A DNA stretch of 64,000 nt from Amycolatopsis sp. 2-15 (GCF_030285625.1 NZ_CP127294.1:2056001-2120000); one strand, 5' to 3'; counted from the stretch's first letter, positions 32,401 to 37,510 are shown. The notes: generated by a model not told the origin, from the letters alone. Numbers and translations are program-made.

Positions 32401-35400
32401 CTGTACCTGGCGGCCGAGGTCGTGAACGCCGTCTACGACCGCGCGCCCGACGACGAGGTGCAGACGCTGCTCGGCCGGCACGAGGATCCCGAGCTGCTCG
32501 CCGCGGTGGTCAACGAGTACCTGCGGGCGACGGCGATGCCCGATGAGCTGCCGCCGTATACCTCCGCCGAAGAGCTCGCCCAGGACCTGCGCGTCGCCTC
32601 GGCGAACCATGGCCCAGCGCCCGACGGTGCGCCGCTGCTCGGGCCCGACCTGTTCGGCCTCTACCGCGCGCCGGAGCCGCCCGACTTCCTGCGTGGCCAC
32701 GACTATTCGACCAGCACCGCTGGTCAGGGCCTCGCGCTGCTGGACACGCTCGACCTGACCCGCGGCGTGCCGGTGCAACGCGACCAGGCCGACCCGGCGA
32801 ACCTGCCCGACCTCAGGGACTGGACCGTCGAGCACACGCGCGCCGACGACCGGCTGTCCGCGTGGGCGCCCGGCGACGTCGAGCCGCTGGAAAAGACCAC
32901 GTCCACGCCGCTGCTCATGCACGCCATCTGGCTCGGCGGGCCGCTGCGCGACGCCGGCACGATGCGCGCGTTCCGCGAGAACTTCGGCGGCGCGGCTTCG
33001 CGGCTGCACGACGGCGTGGTGCCGGTGCTGTGGACGGACGTCCCGCGTACGCAGATCGAGCTCGCGCTGACCACGGAGCCGCCGGCCGAGGGTCCCGACC
33101 CGCTCGCCGACGTGCGCGACTTCGTGAACTGGGCGCAGCAGCACCACGTGCGGCTGGTGAACGTCGACGAGGTGTTCTCGAGCGAGAATCCCATGCTGCT
33201 CAACGAGTTCTACCAGTCCGAGACCGGCAAGTTGACGGGCCCGGGCTACGCCGCGGCCAGCGACATCCTGCGCATGGAGCTGATGAACCGCTTCGGCGGG
33301 CTTTACACCGACGGCGACAACGTGGTGGAAAGCCTCGAGGACCTGTTCCACGCGGCGACCTCGCGCGAGGGCTACGCGACGCACCGCATCGGCATGAACG
33401 TGGCCAACTCGGCGTTCGCGATGAGCAAGGGGCACCCGTTCGCGCGCGTGCACCTCGACGTCGTGCGCGAGAACTACGGCAAGACCCAGCGGAACCTCAT
33501 GCCGCCCGAGGCGTACGACCTCCCGCCGGCGTTCTTCCAGCTGCCGCAGGGCCGCGGGCACCGCAACTCGATCATCCGCCGTACCGGGCCTTCGGCGTTG
33601 TCGGGCACCGCGCGGCGCATCGGCCTGCCGTCGGCGTTCGACCTGCCGGAGATGACCGACATCCGGATGAACAGCGACGGCAGCTGGCTCAAGCCGCCCG
33701 CGAGCGGGACCGAACCCGTGTCGGGGCGCGACGAGACGCTGGAGCTGACCCAGCACGTGGTGCAGAGCCTGGTGCGCGGGCTGTACAACCGCGCCGGTGA
33801 CCTGCACCTGACCGCGGTCGAGCCCGCCGTGCGCCGCCACGCCGACCCGGACCTGGTGTGGGACGCGGCGCTGTCGTTCGTCGCGGCGGATCCCGACCTG
33901 GCGCCGCTCGTGCGCACGGTGACCGACCAGCACACGTACACCGGGGCCGACCACGTTGTGCGGTTGCCTGCGTCGGCGCGGGCCCTGCTCGACCTCGATC
34001 GCGACCGGGTGCATCGCACGCTGGGTGAAGTTCAGCACGGGGCGACTCTGCGGACCCGGGACGACGCGGTCCTGGTGTCCGATATGGATAGTCCGCTGGA
34101 GACCGGCGCGCGGGACCTGGCGCGGGCGTTGCGGGCGGTCGAGGGCGAGCTGCCCGCGATCCACGTGACCGGTGGCGATCGTGCGCAGGCGCGCGAGGCC
34201 GCGCGGGCGCTGGCCGGGCACCTCGGCCGGGAGCTCGGTGACCGCGATCTGCTGGCGCGGGTGCCGGTGAAGATCCGGGTCGCCGAGGGTTCGGGCATCA
34301 CCGTGTCGTTCCGGCCGGCGCAGGGTGCCGCAGTGGAGTTCTCGCTCGACGCACCGGCCGCTCCCGCGTTGTTCGGCGGTGTCGACGGGAAGCCGTACTC
34401 CTCGGATTCACCGCCGTTCGGTGGCTACCGCGGTGCGAAGCCCGGTGTGGTCACGAAGATCGACGCCACCCCCGATGGCAGTGCCGAGCTGGCACAGGCG
34501 GCGGACCGGTCGCCGACGCTGGTGCTCGCGTCGGACTCGCTGGCGGACGAGTTCACGCAGCACGTGCGTTCGTCCGGAATGGACCTTCCGGTGCACGCTT
34601 CGCCAAAGCCGTCGCCCGACAACGTCGTGGACACCTTCCCGGCCATCTCCTACCTGGTCTCGGGCGACCACGCGCTGACCGAAGACGACCGCCGCACGAT
34701 CACCGAGCTCGGCCACGCCGCCGAACACGGCTGGTGGTACCGGCCGTCGATTCCGGCCGGCCCAGTGCGCCTCGACGACCGCACCGGCACGTTGGCGCTG
34801 CTCAGCGGTGCGGTCAGCGCGTTGCGCTCGGGCGGGACCGCGCTCGACCTCACGGCCGCGGCTGACGTCGTGGGCCGCCACGAGCAGCCCGATCTCCTGT
34901 GGACAGCGGCGCTGGAGCTGGCGTCGCACAACACCGGCGTGCAGCACGTGATCGACCACCGGCTCGTCGACGGACGCTGGTTGCAGGTCCGGTTGCCGGA
35001 GTCGGCGCGCGAGCGGTTCACGGTGACCGGCAAGGGCGTCTGGCGCGACGGTGCGGTGTCCCGGCCCGTGCGCTTGAACACCGAACCCGGTCCCGCGAGC
35101 GACTTCGACCTCGAGCCGTTGTCGTTGCCGCTCGACGATTCCGTCGCGCGGTGGATCGCCGAGTCCACAGTGGAACGCGCCGCCGACGGGTTGCCCGCAC
35201 CGAGCGTCCAGGTCAGCGGCCCGGACGACGTGCGGGACCGATTCGTCGCGCAGGTCCAGGCCAGGCTGGCGGAGCTGACGCCGGCCGGTGTCACGCCCCA
35301 CGCGGCGGCCTCGATCGTCACCCCCGGCCCGGGTACCGAGGCCATGGCGACGATCTCGCTGCCGGCGACCGCGGCACCGGCCACGCTGTCCGCCACCGAA

Positions 35401-36018
35401 ATCGCCGTCGCCGTCGGGCTGGCCGAGGAGTACACGCTCCTGCAGCTGCACGGCGTCGCCGACACCCTGCTCGCCAAGACCGGCCGCGATGCCTTGCTGG
35501 ACCTGGCCAACGAGGTCGCCCACGGCACGGACGTCGGCCGGGCCGCCGACGCCGTCGAGGTCCTCGACCGCCACGGCGCTCTCGACGCCGCGCTGGACAA
35601 CGGCCTGTTCCTCGGTCAGTTCCGCAAGATCCTGGGGCACGCGGACGCCGAGTCCTACGCCCGCGACCTCGCCACGGCGATCCGCGCGTTCGCCTCGGAG
35701 AAGCTCGGGCCGGACGTGCTGAAGGAGGCCGTACGCGGCGCGCTCGAGGGCTGGCGCGGCGGGCCGGGTACGTTCGAACAGCGCGTGGAGCGGACCCGCG
35801 ACACGCTGTGGGTGATGCGGCGCCTGCACCTGAGCAGCCTGGCGTGGCTGAACCGCTGGCGCACCGCCGAGCACATCCGGCAGTACGCCGCGCGCATGAA
35901 GGAGCAGGCGGCGAAGCAGGACGCGATGCCGGCCAAGGTGGGTGCGGCGGAAGACGCTTTCCTCGCCTCGGTGGGCGAGCCGCACGCGAGTGGAGGAGGC
36001 GCCGGCGATGGCGAATGA
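14464..36018 (+). CDS. Giant 7184-residue multidomain T7SS-associated protein, putative effector/polymorphic toxin
   Basis: One uninterrupted frame with AGGGGGTGA at 14448-14456 before the ATG. Map by residue: 1-190, CpnT/WXG-like helical N terminus with a hydrophobic stretch at 107-140; 290-1290, Gly/Asn/Ser/Thr then Thr/Pro/Asn repeats; 1530-2060, long helices with an Asn/Gln insert (1870-1930); 2166-2393, zincin-like domain with HEVMHFIGLGE at 2322-2332; 3300-3480, HD-like region with ILFHDMEK near 3343; 3590-5050, tandem beta-rich modules ending in VRM; 5055-5270, coiled coil; 5290-5530 and 5800-5960, duplicated His/Cys modules (His5413 and Cys5460 in copy 1, Cys lost in copy 2); 6146-6400, TcdA/TcdB-type glycosyltransferase with IWLGG (W6156), SDILR (D6267, R6270) and YTDGD (D6283, D6285); then two more helical repeats and a helical end. 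No Sec signal peptide is seen. The locus and N terminus suggest T7SS export. The target is unknown and enzymatic activity is inferred only from motifs. Confidence 0.9.
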   Translation: MSLMVDPSLNWIFYIIAGDAWPQGDEDAMRALADEWDDVARRVSEAGTGFNQIAGRVAANVGGDVQKNFVDFANNLGTMGTDFIAAAQGQAQALRAQALDVEKSKYSMLIAIAVTAADIIWAMSNPFTMPLVPEIFAAGRTAIVEIERTLMQRLMNLATHLAEAAAEEAAEEIAEEMLAQVIQIAQGNRHGLDGKAIMQSGVLGGIGGAFAHNFHGAMNKFDNKFGTKFGKNVWGAAANEATTEVVVGGAGAALFGGDTDSLGWGALNGGLSGAATHGAHHAGQSLHDSLNNGGNGPTAKGPNGPGDLGGINGNPNLGNLSVPPPPAAGGSGGNGSSGSGGNSGSGGNSGSGDTGGGNTGSGATGGANSGGGANSGSGATSGNGATGGANTGGGANSGSGATSGNGATGGANTGGGANSGSGATSGSGATGGANTGSGANSSAGSTGNAGAGNTGNTGSGNTGNAGAGNTGDTGAGNSGGSGNTGAGSTGNAGAGNTGNAGAGNTGNTGAGNTGNAGGGNTGNAGAASTGNVGTGNTGTGNTSGDNSSSVNTNSGTGNTDSTSNTGAANTSGANSDANNNTGSTGSQNGNPNTGTDNTGSSSNPNAGAGNTGTGAGNTAAGNTNTGTNNTGSTNAGSGNTNTGNTAAGTGNTNTGNTGSNTNGNINTNNTGDGSVPPPSSPSSVNTGSPVPPPSVPGGMNSDIGTTSTPPPATAGDRSAPQDDTGLPGFGGNQNTGQNTAAPPNTPASGNATPTPNTTTGPNTSSTGTEPNASGTNASSNNNINTGPNTNTSSNNNIGSGPNNTAGTNTNTDSGPNNTSGPTGLKSNIGTGPNTTTGPNSNTGTAPNSASATNASSNNNTGASPHTTSGTNTGSNNNTGSSTNTGPNTTGNTNTGPNTTGDTKTGPNTTSDTSSTKSVPPPVAGSVGGVKSTSGPDQTPGNTATNPNTKTSTDGPNLAPATQPNTSPTPAPQNLTPSQGSNQNTSPSPTPAENTAPTPAPAKNTSPSPTPAENTSPAPQPSENLSQTPAPNANVSPTPAPTSLNTSSTPAPSTNTSSPNPNTVGPKADTSSKSPSPKSNPNPDTDTDTDTEPNTTPAPAPKIDTTPTPALATSLNTEPTPAPATNTDPTPAPGTNTEPTPAPATNLETEPSPTPETNTAVDSNSITDVKTDTTPAPVIKTETDLDSATDTKTETNTDSASDVKTEPNPSPATRTDADPRQDSATDTKTDPTPDSDTKTNSNTNPETSTNPSLATNPSPATNQDPATNPNPNPATNPNPTPTPRRNRHTPAEAPSKQGPAKTEQNTRDTGLVEAALRSAHFQSAKVDSAKPFLTKADVKTATDSLIAKVTENPGNFDFTSLKPDGLGDWAVKNLDSRQLKDVAPDLEPENKDTDDATHIRGWRKAVAQDLGGPSGKRWQDVRTAVSGKLSDGDRQVLDHIATEVTENNKLPTSAELIVKGLRTPAWHDSVVGRRLPQAVAHALDVRLIVERGGPEHTSRYGSENNPEVRVRNQDGQFGALGGPSRREMVRGFEAALSDLDTDQVRDIVVDLATNQRDNDVNDPAARFERMRQALVQGNSDVLTSDIDKDFLDGAKRILRLKQAVAYPGGPNEFTKALRDKRNDVSTRINDLKAEANTLARRFLGEDQDARDQREQLITSLEQMQEELTSRILLLAADKRTLDNLYLLDQHVDGPNADNLARLRPNQLKSLDTHLNQQIDAATKAGFDTTHLKTLQQRVQDEPTVRQLVNNIPVTGTQHFENLAEQTADSLESLREDQKNVALDTGLWSFLNALDTKENADYRDQLDQEISQTEDHLSDLQHKIDLIKNPDYDSRISRSARIYKNMQHLETLTTEGKAKAAAEKAALAGNQNPNPQSTPDTNPDESPKSTTDTNQDANQNTNQNTNQNTNQDFTQDQNSSHDTNQDPADLGPDLEREVFESSLYGMDRSGLNALHTLYLDDPMRLPEVQKILKYDKIALSEGGLDGHLKNLQTSIDDVTKDLQGLKNVKDQLPNSLKTDSMIRDQAERNQRREFLNRRLDRLNQQVAQLNQDRAAVLTVYGLHVGNDPKSWGWRQVGDQDLPGIANHVAQQITVAQLGGNPTEHLDNLLETVTNLMVNGRPPAPFSPSGAPPKTHGDNNQANPGQSPKDLMGPKGWGNRRDTAPSSRLVLERFDPKKAIAQQFSGNRAGLKDGQLEGAVTHIRYDVRRFEASPGNWVREFTVPLDLTSSSNSVTTQQRNQLAQDLQNHLDNTVNQHYHLPNGDQLHVTVDAHANETVDPNDDSWTADPSRGVPVNVHDSTVDENTPQTNQTNWDVNDNTAGLTHEVMHFIGLGEGYKNNTLLFNRTDQPGVMGLDAWADTSLTDDNLAKIEDISNQAVIHDHHLGDPDAKPNHPYQPPQHANGSTKDPQNLHTPAEAPSTQVEINGKILPVQHGTVIPRDVLRPEQGTMLGTHGIEGVYVGGHEGPDNFRRAVIASISQDAPREHHRITANLRANTDTDLDAIARAAKLRVHVLEQNGSWTSHGPETGRPVHIAKAEVDGDESYLGTKENVHIGRQNVSYPGPSVVLTKKDLAANNFDREKRKVLNRGEFEIETIRGEQYVRMYTAVLNPAKPGTFKDVHQDDEGNVNVFGGAGKADIFWVGGGRPMRAVQWTSKYETDPNFQPGMQPVLRSFLVPLDTFTKVSNEATVEALPDNKLAMNVDQTGDVNQFGLRGEHFTAMRDAALKGSLVTYSANQTYDHSDLAGRQEDIADLYSRLGLPPGFQSDALGKDNDPWFGWTTDKGQDRKYFRNDPQDLRALAKKLSDLYHTHQELKGGKTWDAYFTPHSDSIPSDKEKSGKDGGKQAPPSTVEQRRQDLNVFLNTRGPSGSVVKQLTDGIGHALGEHLDQGPDTVALDGTKVRDEVLTAAKNLGGILKDVVNKEFRALHTDPVTKFVSPDAKIESIAKLREVMANEKLVDAIAKNTADQLVTTTLDALGANRGVDGFKQKLTTAVENAVKQQFTVTGGKFNDKVEQGFANNDGAKKNYFAGNRADAVAAEVSAALKNADLAQDARGSGLGFDRETVKQRLSDGVLPDAVSDVTTQHLVGLDSKQLQEVFENGLQDAAAKVRASMDKDPVLKFTTTAQREALADEAARVLNPETVKGITFKPVTQEDVDAFMAKVPDYATQAEIGAAIATDEKRVKVDFNTRENAYDPATKQVDSKTFDNEFGAWSQGATRGHTRFHPAGEFDRHQDIGRGLDTVISDELAKTDDDHHGAQRILDHLVTRLDSRPDGSTPDTHESIARKFNEVVKAEGKHNRYRTGTKTNPNTFGEHAQMVLNQYLRLTRGEHDADRFVPRETLAKAILFHDMEKLNSKNQYGAGQEQHDNEPEHRGAVEQMNRHEGLWNSARDFRIARSMVDADPFGFYFRGKDVGAQQVHDFIENLAKDVGRPGGGPVRAYDVKKLFDEFHQYYQADFSSYYADSHFVHNGRVEAFGAKSALSGIKEARPHGPLVTTDGGHRFVYDPDYAQKYNELKQLFDDDVRREQEEQERVVTVADDDPAPDTRSLTDRLPEYAKKGQALGSLVPMNPQGVKQVGDTIKRLVTSLDSRRNPPDPVGIDAITGTLDSAAFESFLGPGRKSMVRVGEKWYEVHVRAELDLDAVQADGIAKQPHATISDVNDQTQATHAQGQNDTIARTVGTSYFALIPPGAYVSVAPMVQLATAAQTHTSTVTGTEQRVVRSAGDVDGADVNVKYSITVTDQVGGLTGSTVDGQVSLLWSQDLGNLKPDTEAKGDPKPDWAENIELLAPEAVLLDEQALFDKVAKRLHPSVTKFGAPGRQALREFVSGGGIRGVLGTALQGGPVVSNDLLSPHGSHRDAVQLQARPKDVELVGVVPGDSELRFNDSSVNGGATAAASKTGMDLAVTVGGGSYLPGKVGGLVGVSGSVSSKVTETATGGTGVTAKNTVEAKGDIGIYKVKVDVDVVTSAGEVETVEATAYVRMGLPEAKVQGLPVPGDTRDKLTDVGRRYEPPYLAAAAAAGHVRTGSFTPAVKVQPQIENALRERPGMAKFLPRWDKFQADDKSSSRDIAERFANLRKLTATFSPAALKAKMDTLLGPGVSVQLKRRGLFTDEYLSVTVKAKLSPGRHLGQATGRSVKGSVATAPSLSSATAVDKSWSVGLEGRMVIPQPTSIANSSISPAVVPIQYSDAYSWKNSGGPTVTTTTSLSGSPDSQVFEHDVEFEVEITSYTRNRPWVKRLTPGSPFRVTPKVSTVAKTGDPALPKLSGKVDLWVNDGSALKKDPGDFLPGKPGTTVLTKNDTPTIDDMLAGPKPEQPKFLHVEAFTNTEALRDEALRQLEHASDGDGVLGLSGGEARKRVDRMFSPETFRGGLPKFLRQGARAGGFRYERRVADRVGGLGMNVALSNPKVVVASDAGGSETTFAGGAKAAFEQTHKQALEGNVQLGVTIRPDGSMATAHGQGQVYASAKWSPWTRTSGGSTEVSASVDHLNRTNAKGRTVLVQYDADVRLVAETRQESLVNGSTSRAGADVKLPGAVYVRMSEDQAREQGLLPEVEPRTEPPGKMAPPALVGHNPSALGAAVVEDAPDLSQLVRDARTALGRTGDKLLPKSVLDDSMTNLQRTLDLASPDAVTSLVDSALDGGAPLLLHDASLLSTDTYQVLLKATITDTEFLDVVHDGGEIDHVVSAAVTDKENAGHGSSYGGQFRGAGRGLFSDTKADVSGYEGLTLGVSGSKTKTDQTVSATATTRGSKASQSGPAVRYRHQLKFELVVQRGGKTYPVTEQNANVTVRSAADDHKISTEGQSSKAYQPRTTELTAADTNPEKLAEWQAGGVGKLPPSAHPEGVRGSAAVQAGAVRALRLSGAGTGLTGPGTGANNTLVTSLTNEILQGHLPNMLDGPLAAPDLHEASLIKNGHGSVRVYSRLVNPDLTALSDTVKLERTDQTTATFTGEAKEALSGENQYLPGVGGVTDPKDNSHSWSGADIRNPAAMSDRTATVSGGQRSTVAKPKGRSGLVGFDVEYRVVADLGGGRTAAVEVKVPASALVRMSDVDLEKLLGEALPDAITKAQDAVKDAASSWRKAEEAVEAAQHEADDRWLDERDSVKTLTKDANGLDVETDADPDPVRELRQALTDEENHAKAAGRELREGNAEITRLQDVSEQALALASVTDEGSPERQQLLDQVARAEQGVRDIRAAQPELVQRRQDAQDRAEQLANVLDSYRNDNSDFTSRRDDALRQVREAREAADEARKKWWQAKEEVDWRLATHVWPAKKVESRFDPRSMEHVVEAPDTAPDTGPATISGWDVNADRPYDFDVNDVQLHQVTDGSDKVVAVSFLPAAEQTSAVEHDWVADNSGEVSSLDEGVTSKTLDPVVAEARRYGTTPDLGGRSFGDWATKSPAPWGTDTGDTFFVFAHGKPQSVKLTLVGGQTVRVDGRTFARIVANSAPFAQAGPRSSVTLIACGTGQTDGPGGVAHDFQRALSDLGGPATVHAPTKPTLFGRDTATLGRALGATGAFTAVTDGGHFRTFGGRPGDEAIVDLVRELDTSHHAEPPDGPISLADHDGTLALASTVERQLAAAAARTGELRLTDVHDLVARHERPDVVYSAVLTHLASGNTPVHTVVDARRDPDTGEWTRVPLPPMARGLITVTGKGTWNADELARPARLNPAWTEGPAREATHSRPDAAHYAETLAEHHLDGRPLPLVTVPADRVDQFTADVTRPLDERGFGDLAFAHLVHADHTRLTGEVVGEPGVTVDFAPGAVTTTALTDHTGTARGLTFLDSPEATKVQARGEHLLVETEPDETRPPGEGGLPVHPPWAGELAEGRTFLVTGHGDEIRVKVFLTGPDGTRRAVYVDGETFARIVAASPEFADAQPDSITLFQPAAARHLGPGGVAHDFQAALETNGGPSIVHAATGSVLVNHGDAAFTTVVRGGHWETLGRPLDADAVVDELTNALLKNWRYAWVAATPGPVRLADRARTLYLAAEVVNAVYDRAPDDEVQTLLGRHEDPELLAAVVNEYLRATAMPDELPPYTSAEELAQDLRVASANHGPAPDGAPLLGPDLFGLYRAPEPPDFLRGHDYSTSTAGQGLALLDTLDLTRGVPVQRDQADPANLPDLRDWTVEHTRADDRLSAWAPGDVEPLEKTTSTPLLMHAIWLGGPLRDAGTMRAFRENFGGAASRLHDGVVPVLWTDVPRTQIELALTTEPPAEGPDPLADVRDFVNWAQQHHVRLVNVDEVFSSENPMLLNEFYQSETGKLTGPGYAAASDILRMELMNRFGGLYTDGDNVVESLEDLFHAATSREGYATHRIGMNVANSAFAMSKGHPFARVHLDVVRENYGKTQRNLMPPEAYDLPPAFFQLPQGRGHRNSIIRRTGPSALSGTARRIGLPSAFDLPEMTDIRMNSDGSWLKPPASGTEPVSGRDETLELTQHVVQSLVRGLYNRAGDLHLTAVEPAVRRHADPDLVWDAALSFVAADPDLAPLVRTVTDQHTYTGADHVVRLPASARALLDLDRDRVHRTLGEVQHGATLRTRDDAVLVSDMDSPLETGARDLARALRAVEGELPAIHVTGGDRAQAREAARALAGHLGRELGDRDLLARVPVKIRVAEGSGITVSFRPAQGAAVEFSLDAPAAPALFGGVDGKPYSSDSPPFGGYRGAKPGVVTKIDATPDGSAELAQAADRSPTLVLASDSLADEFTQHVRSSGMDLPVHASPKPSPDNVVDTFPAISYLVSGDHALTEDDRRTITELGHAAEHGWWYRPSIPAGPVRLDDRTGTLALLSGAVSALRSGGTALDLTAAADVVGRHEQPDLLWTAALELASHNTGVQHVIDHRLVDGRWLQVRLPESARERFTVTGKGVWRDGAVSRPVRLNTEPGPASDFDLEPLSLPLDDSVARWIAESTVERAADGLPAPSVQVSGPDDVRDRFVAQVQARLAELTPAGVTPHAAASIVTPGPGTEAMATISLPATAAPATLSATEIAVAVGLAEEYTLLQLHGVADTLLAKTGRDALLDLANEVAHGTDVGRAADAVEVLDRHGALDAALDNGLFLGQFRKILGHADAESYARDLATAIRAFASEKLGPDVLKEAVRGALEGWRGGPGTFEQRVERTRDTLWVMRRLHLSSLAWLNRWRTAEHIRQYAARMKEQAAKQDAMPAKVGAAEDAFLASVGEPHASGGGAGDGE
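15580..15777 (+). repeat. Three tandem 66-bp (22-residue) repeats in the giant gene
   Basis: Units begin at about 15580, 15646 and 15712, each encoding a version of ANSGSGATSGNGATGGANTG. Copies one and two are almost identical in DNA, pointing to recent duplication by slippage or unequal recombination. The third diverges near its end. Confidence 0.85.
15804..16090 (+). repeat. NxGxGNxG (MPTR-like) repeat tract in the giant gene
   Basis: The translated tract reads NAGAGNTG, NTGSGNTG, NAGAGNTG, NTGAGNTG, NAGGGNTG, NVGTGNTG and close variants. This fits the NxGxGNxG consensus that defines the MPTR subgroup of mycobacterial PPE proteins, which are themselves T7SS substrates. The N terminus here is not PPE, so shared ancestry is not shown. 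Confidence 0.8.
17340..18330 (+). repeat. Pro/Thr/Asn/Asp low-complexity repeat tract in the giant gene
   Basis: This stretch encodes irregular PTPAP, NTxPTPAPATN and DTDTDT units and then NPSPATNPNP units, forming the last third of the disordered segment before the folded part. It resembles a wall-spanning or flexible linker. No glycosylation or sorting signal is evident. Confidence 0.75.
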
Positions 36019-36532
36019 CCAGTGGGTGCTGCTCGTCGACCCGGCGTGGGCGCCTTCGTCCGCCGAGGACGGTGCCGAGGTGGCGGCCCCGCCGCTGGCC
36101 GCCGTCGTGGGCGGCTGGCTCGCCGGTGAGGACGGTGCGGTCGGCCGCTTCGAGGCGAACCCCGCGTATGAACCGTCGGGCCCGGGTTCGCCGAGCGACC
36201 CGCTCGACGCCGTGCTCCGCCTGGTCGCCCGCGGTGATGCCGACGCCCGCCAGCTCGCCGCGATCCTGCGGGAATCGACCGTGTCGGTCGCTCTCGACGT
36301 GGACGACGGGCCGCTGGTGGCGCCGTCGCCGGACAACATCCCGTGCGTGCTCGCCACCACCGCGCCGGCGCACCGGAACCGCGTCCGCGCGGCCGGCTGG
36401 CTGCCCGTCGCCGCGCGCGACCTGCCCGCGCTGCTCGAGGCGCACGACGGCGTTGACCTGCTGCTGAACCCCGGCGCCCCCGGATGCACCCGCCTGCTGG
36501 CCGACACCGTCCGGGACGCGCTGGCCGGCTGA
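36008..36532 (+). CDS. SseB-like type VII secretion system-associated protein
   Basis: The ATG at 36008 overlaps the giant gene's stop by 11 nt and follows GGAGGAGG (35993-36000), so the two are coupled. The 174 residues show the pattern of small T7SS-associated SseB-like proteins of actinobacteria: WVLLVDPAWAP at the start, FEANPAYEPSGPGSPSDP, then LDAVLRLVARGDADARQL, PLVAPSPDNIPCVLATTAPAH and a final GVDLLLNPGAPGCTRLLAD. It is soluble, with no signal peptide. The coupling suggests it serves the giant protein as a chaperone, escort or immunity factor; the sequence cannot separate these roles. Confidence 0.75.
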   Translation: MANDQWVLLVDPAWAPSSAEDGAEVAAPPLAAVVGGWLAGEDGAVGRFEANPAYEPSGPGSPSDPLDAVLRLVARGDADARQLAAILRESTVSVALDVDDGPLVAPSPDNIPCVLATTAPAHRNRVRAAGWLPVAARDLPALLEAHDGVDLLLNPGAPGCTRLLADTVRDALAG

Positions 36533-36537
36533 CCGTG

Positions 36538-36552
36538 TCACACTCGGTGTGA
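36538..36552. promoter_or_regulatory. Perfect palindrome over the start of the SDR gene
   Basis: TCACAC-TCG-GTGTGA is a perfect 6+3+6 inverted repeat whose last base is the first base of ATG 36552. No ribosome site is visible upstream. A protein bound here would block initiation of a short-leader or leaderless message. The regulator is unknown. Confidence 0.45.
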
Positions 36553-37454
36553 TGGCTGATCTCCGGAACCGGGTAGCCCTGGTGGCCGGCGCGACCCGCG
36601 GCGCCGGGCGCGGCATCGCGGCGGCCCTCGGCGAGGCCGGCGCGACGGTGATCTGCACCGGCCGCAGCAGCTGGGAACGCGACGGCCACTCCGACTACGA
36701 CCGCCCCGAGACGATCGAGGAGACGGCCGCGCTCGTCACCAGCCTCGGCGGCACCGGCGAGCCGAGGCAGGTCGACCACCTCGACCACGAGCAGGTGCGC
36801 GTGCTGGCCGAACGCGTCCGCCGCGAACACGGCCGGCTCGACGTGCTGGTCAACGACATCTGGGGCGCCGAGCGGCTCAAGGGCGGCCCGGCGGACTGGA
36901 ACACGCCGATCTGGGAGCACGACCTCGACGACGGCCTGCGGATCCTGCGCCTGGGCGTGGAAACGCACCTCGTCACTTCGCACTATCTGTTGCCGCTGCT
37001 CGTCTCGCAGCCCGGCGGGCTCCTCGTCGAGGTCACCGACGGCACGCTGGAGTACAACGCCGCCCAGTATCGGATCTCCGTGTTCTACGACCTCGCGAAG
37101 GCCTCGGTGAACCGGTTGGCGTTCTCGCAGGGCCACGAGCTCGCGGCGCACGGCGGCACGGCCGTCGCGATCACGCCAGGCTGGCTGCGTTCGGAGATGA
37201 TGCTCGACAACTACGGCGTCACCGAGGAAACCTGGCGCACCGCCTTGGCGCCCGGCCGTCCGGACGGCCTGCCGACCGCCCCGCCGCCGTTCGCGCAGTC
37301 CGAGTCGCCGCGGTACGTGGGCCGCGCGGTGGCGGCGCTGGCCGCCGACCCGGAGCGCGCGCGGTGGAACCAGCAGTCGGTGAGCTCGGCGGAGCTGGCG
37401 CGCGAATACGGCTTCACCGACCTCGACGGCTCGCAGCCGGACAGCTGGCGTTGA
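36552..37454 (+). CDS. SDR family oxidoreductase
   Basis: The 300-residue protein has a Rossmann N terminus with the cofactor loop GATRGAGRG (about 12-20), VNDIWG in place of the usual NNAG, and a YDLAK (YxxxK) catalytic pair near residue 178. The insert between the cofactor loop and the fourth strand (GRSSWERDGHSDYDRPETIEE) is typical of the group with long Arg-containing beta2 loops that prefer NADP(H). The substrate is unknown. It lies 19 nt after the SseB-like gene on the same strand, but the palindrome over its start suggests separate control. ATG 36552 is preferred; GTG 36549 is in frame directly before it. Confidence 0.88.
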   Translation: MADLRNRVALVAGATRGAGRGIAAALGEAGATVICTGRSSWERDGHSDYDRPETIEETAALVTSLGGTGEPRQVDHLDHEQVRVLAERVRREHGRLDVLVNDIWGAERLKGGPADWNTPIWEHDLDDGLRILRLGVETHLVTSHYLLPLLVSQPGGLLVEVTDGTLEYNAAQYRISVFYDLAKASVNRLAFSQGHELAAHGGTAVAITPGWLRSEMMLDNYGVTEETWRTALAPGRPDGLPTAPPPFAQSESPRYVGRAVAALAADPERARWNQQSVSSAELAREYGFTDLDGSQPDSWR

Positions 37455-37470
37455 AACGCGTTTCGCGTTT
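37454..37470 (+). terminator. Small hairpin directly after the SDR gene
   Basis: AAACGCG-TTT-CGCGTTT forms a 7-bp stem starting at the last base of the SDR stop codon, followed by TTCC. It is a weak terminator candidate. Confidence 0.4.
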
Positions 37471-37510
37471 TCCGGCCCGGGAGCCCGTGAATCTCGGTGT
37501 TATCGGGCAA

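Noticed and set aside
14464..36018. Non-ribosomal peptide or polyketide synthase explanation for the very large gene
   Set aside because: No A, C, KS, AT or carrier-protein motifs were found; the domains are toxin- and peptidase-like.
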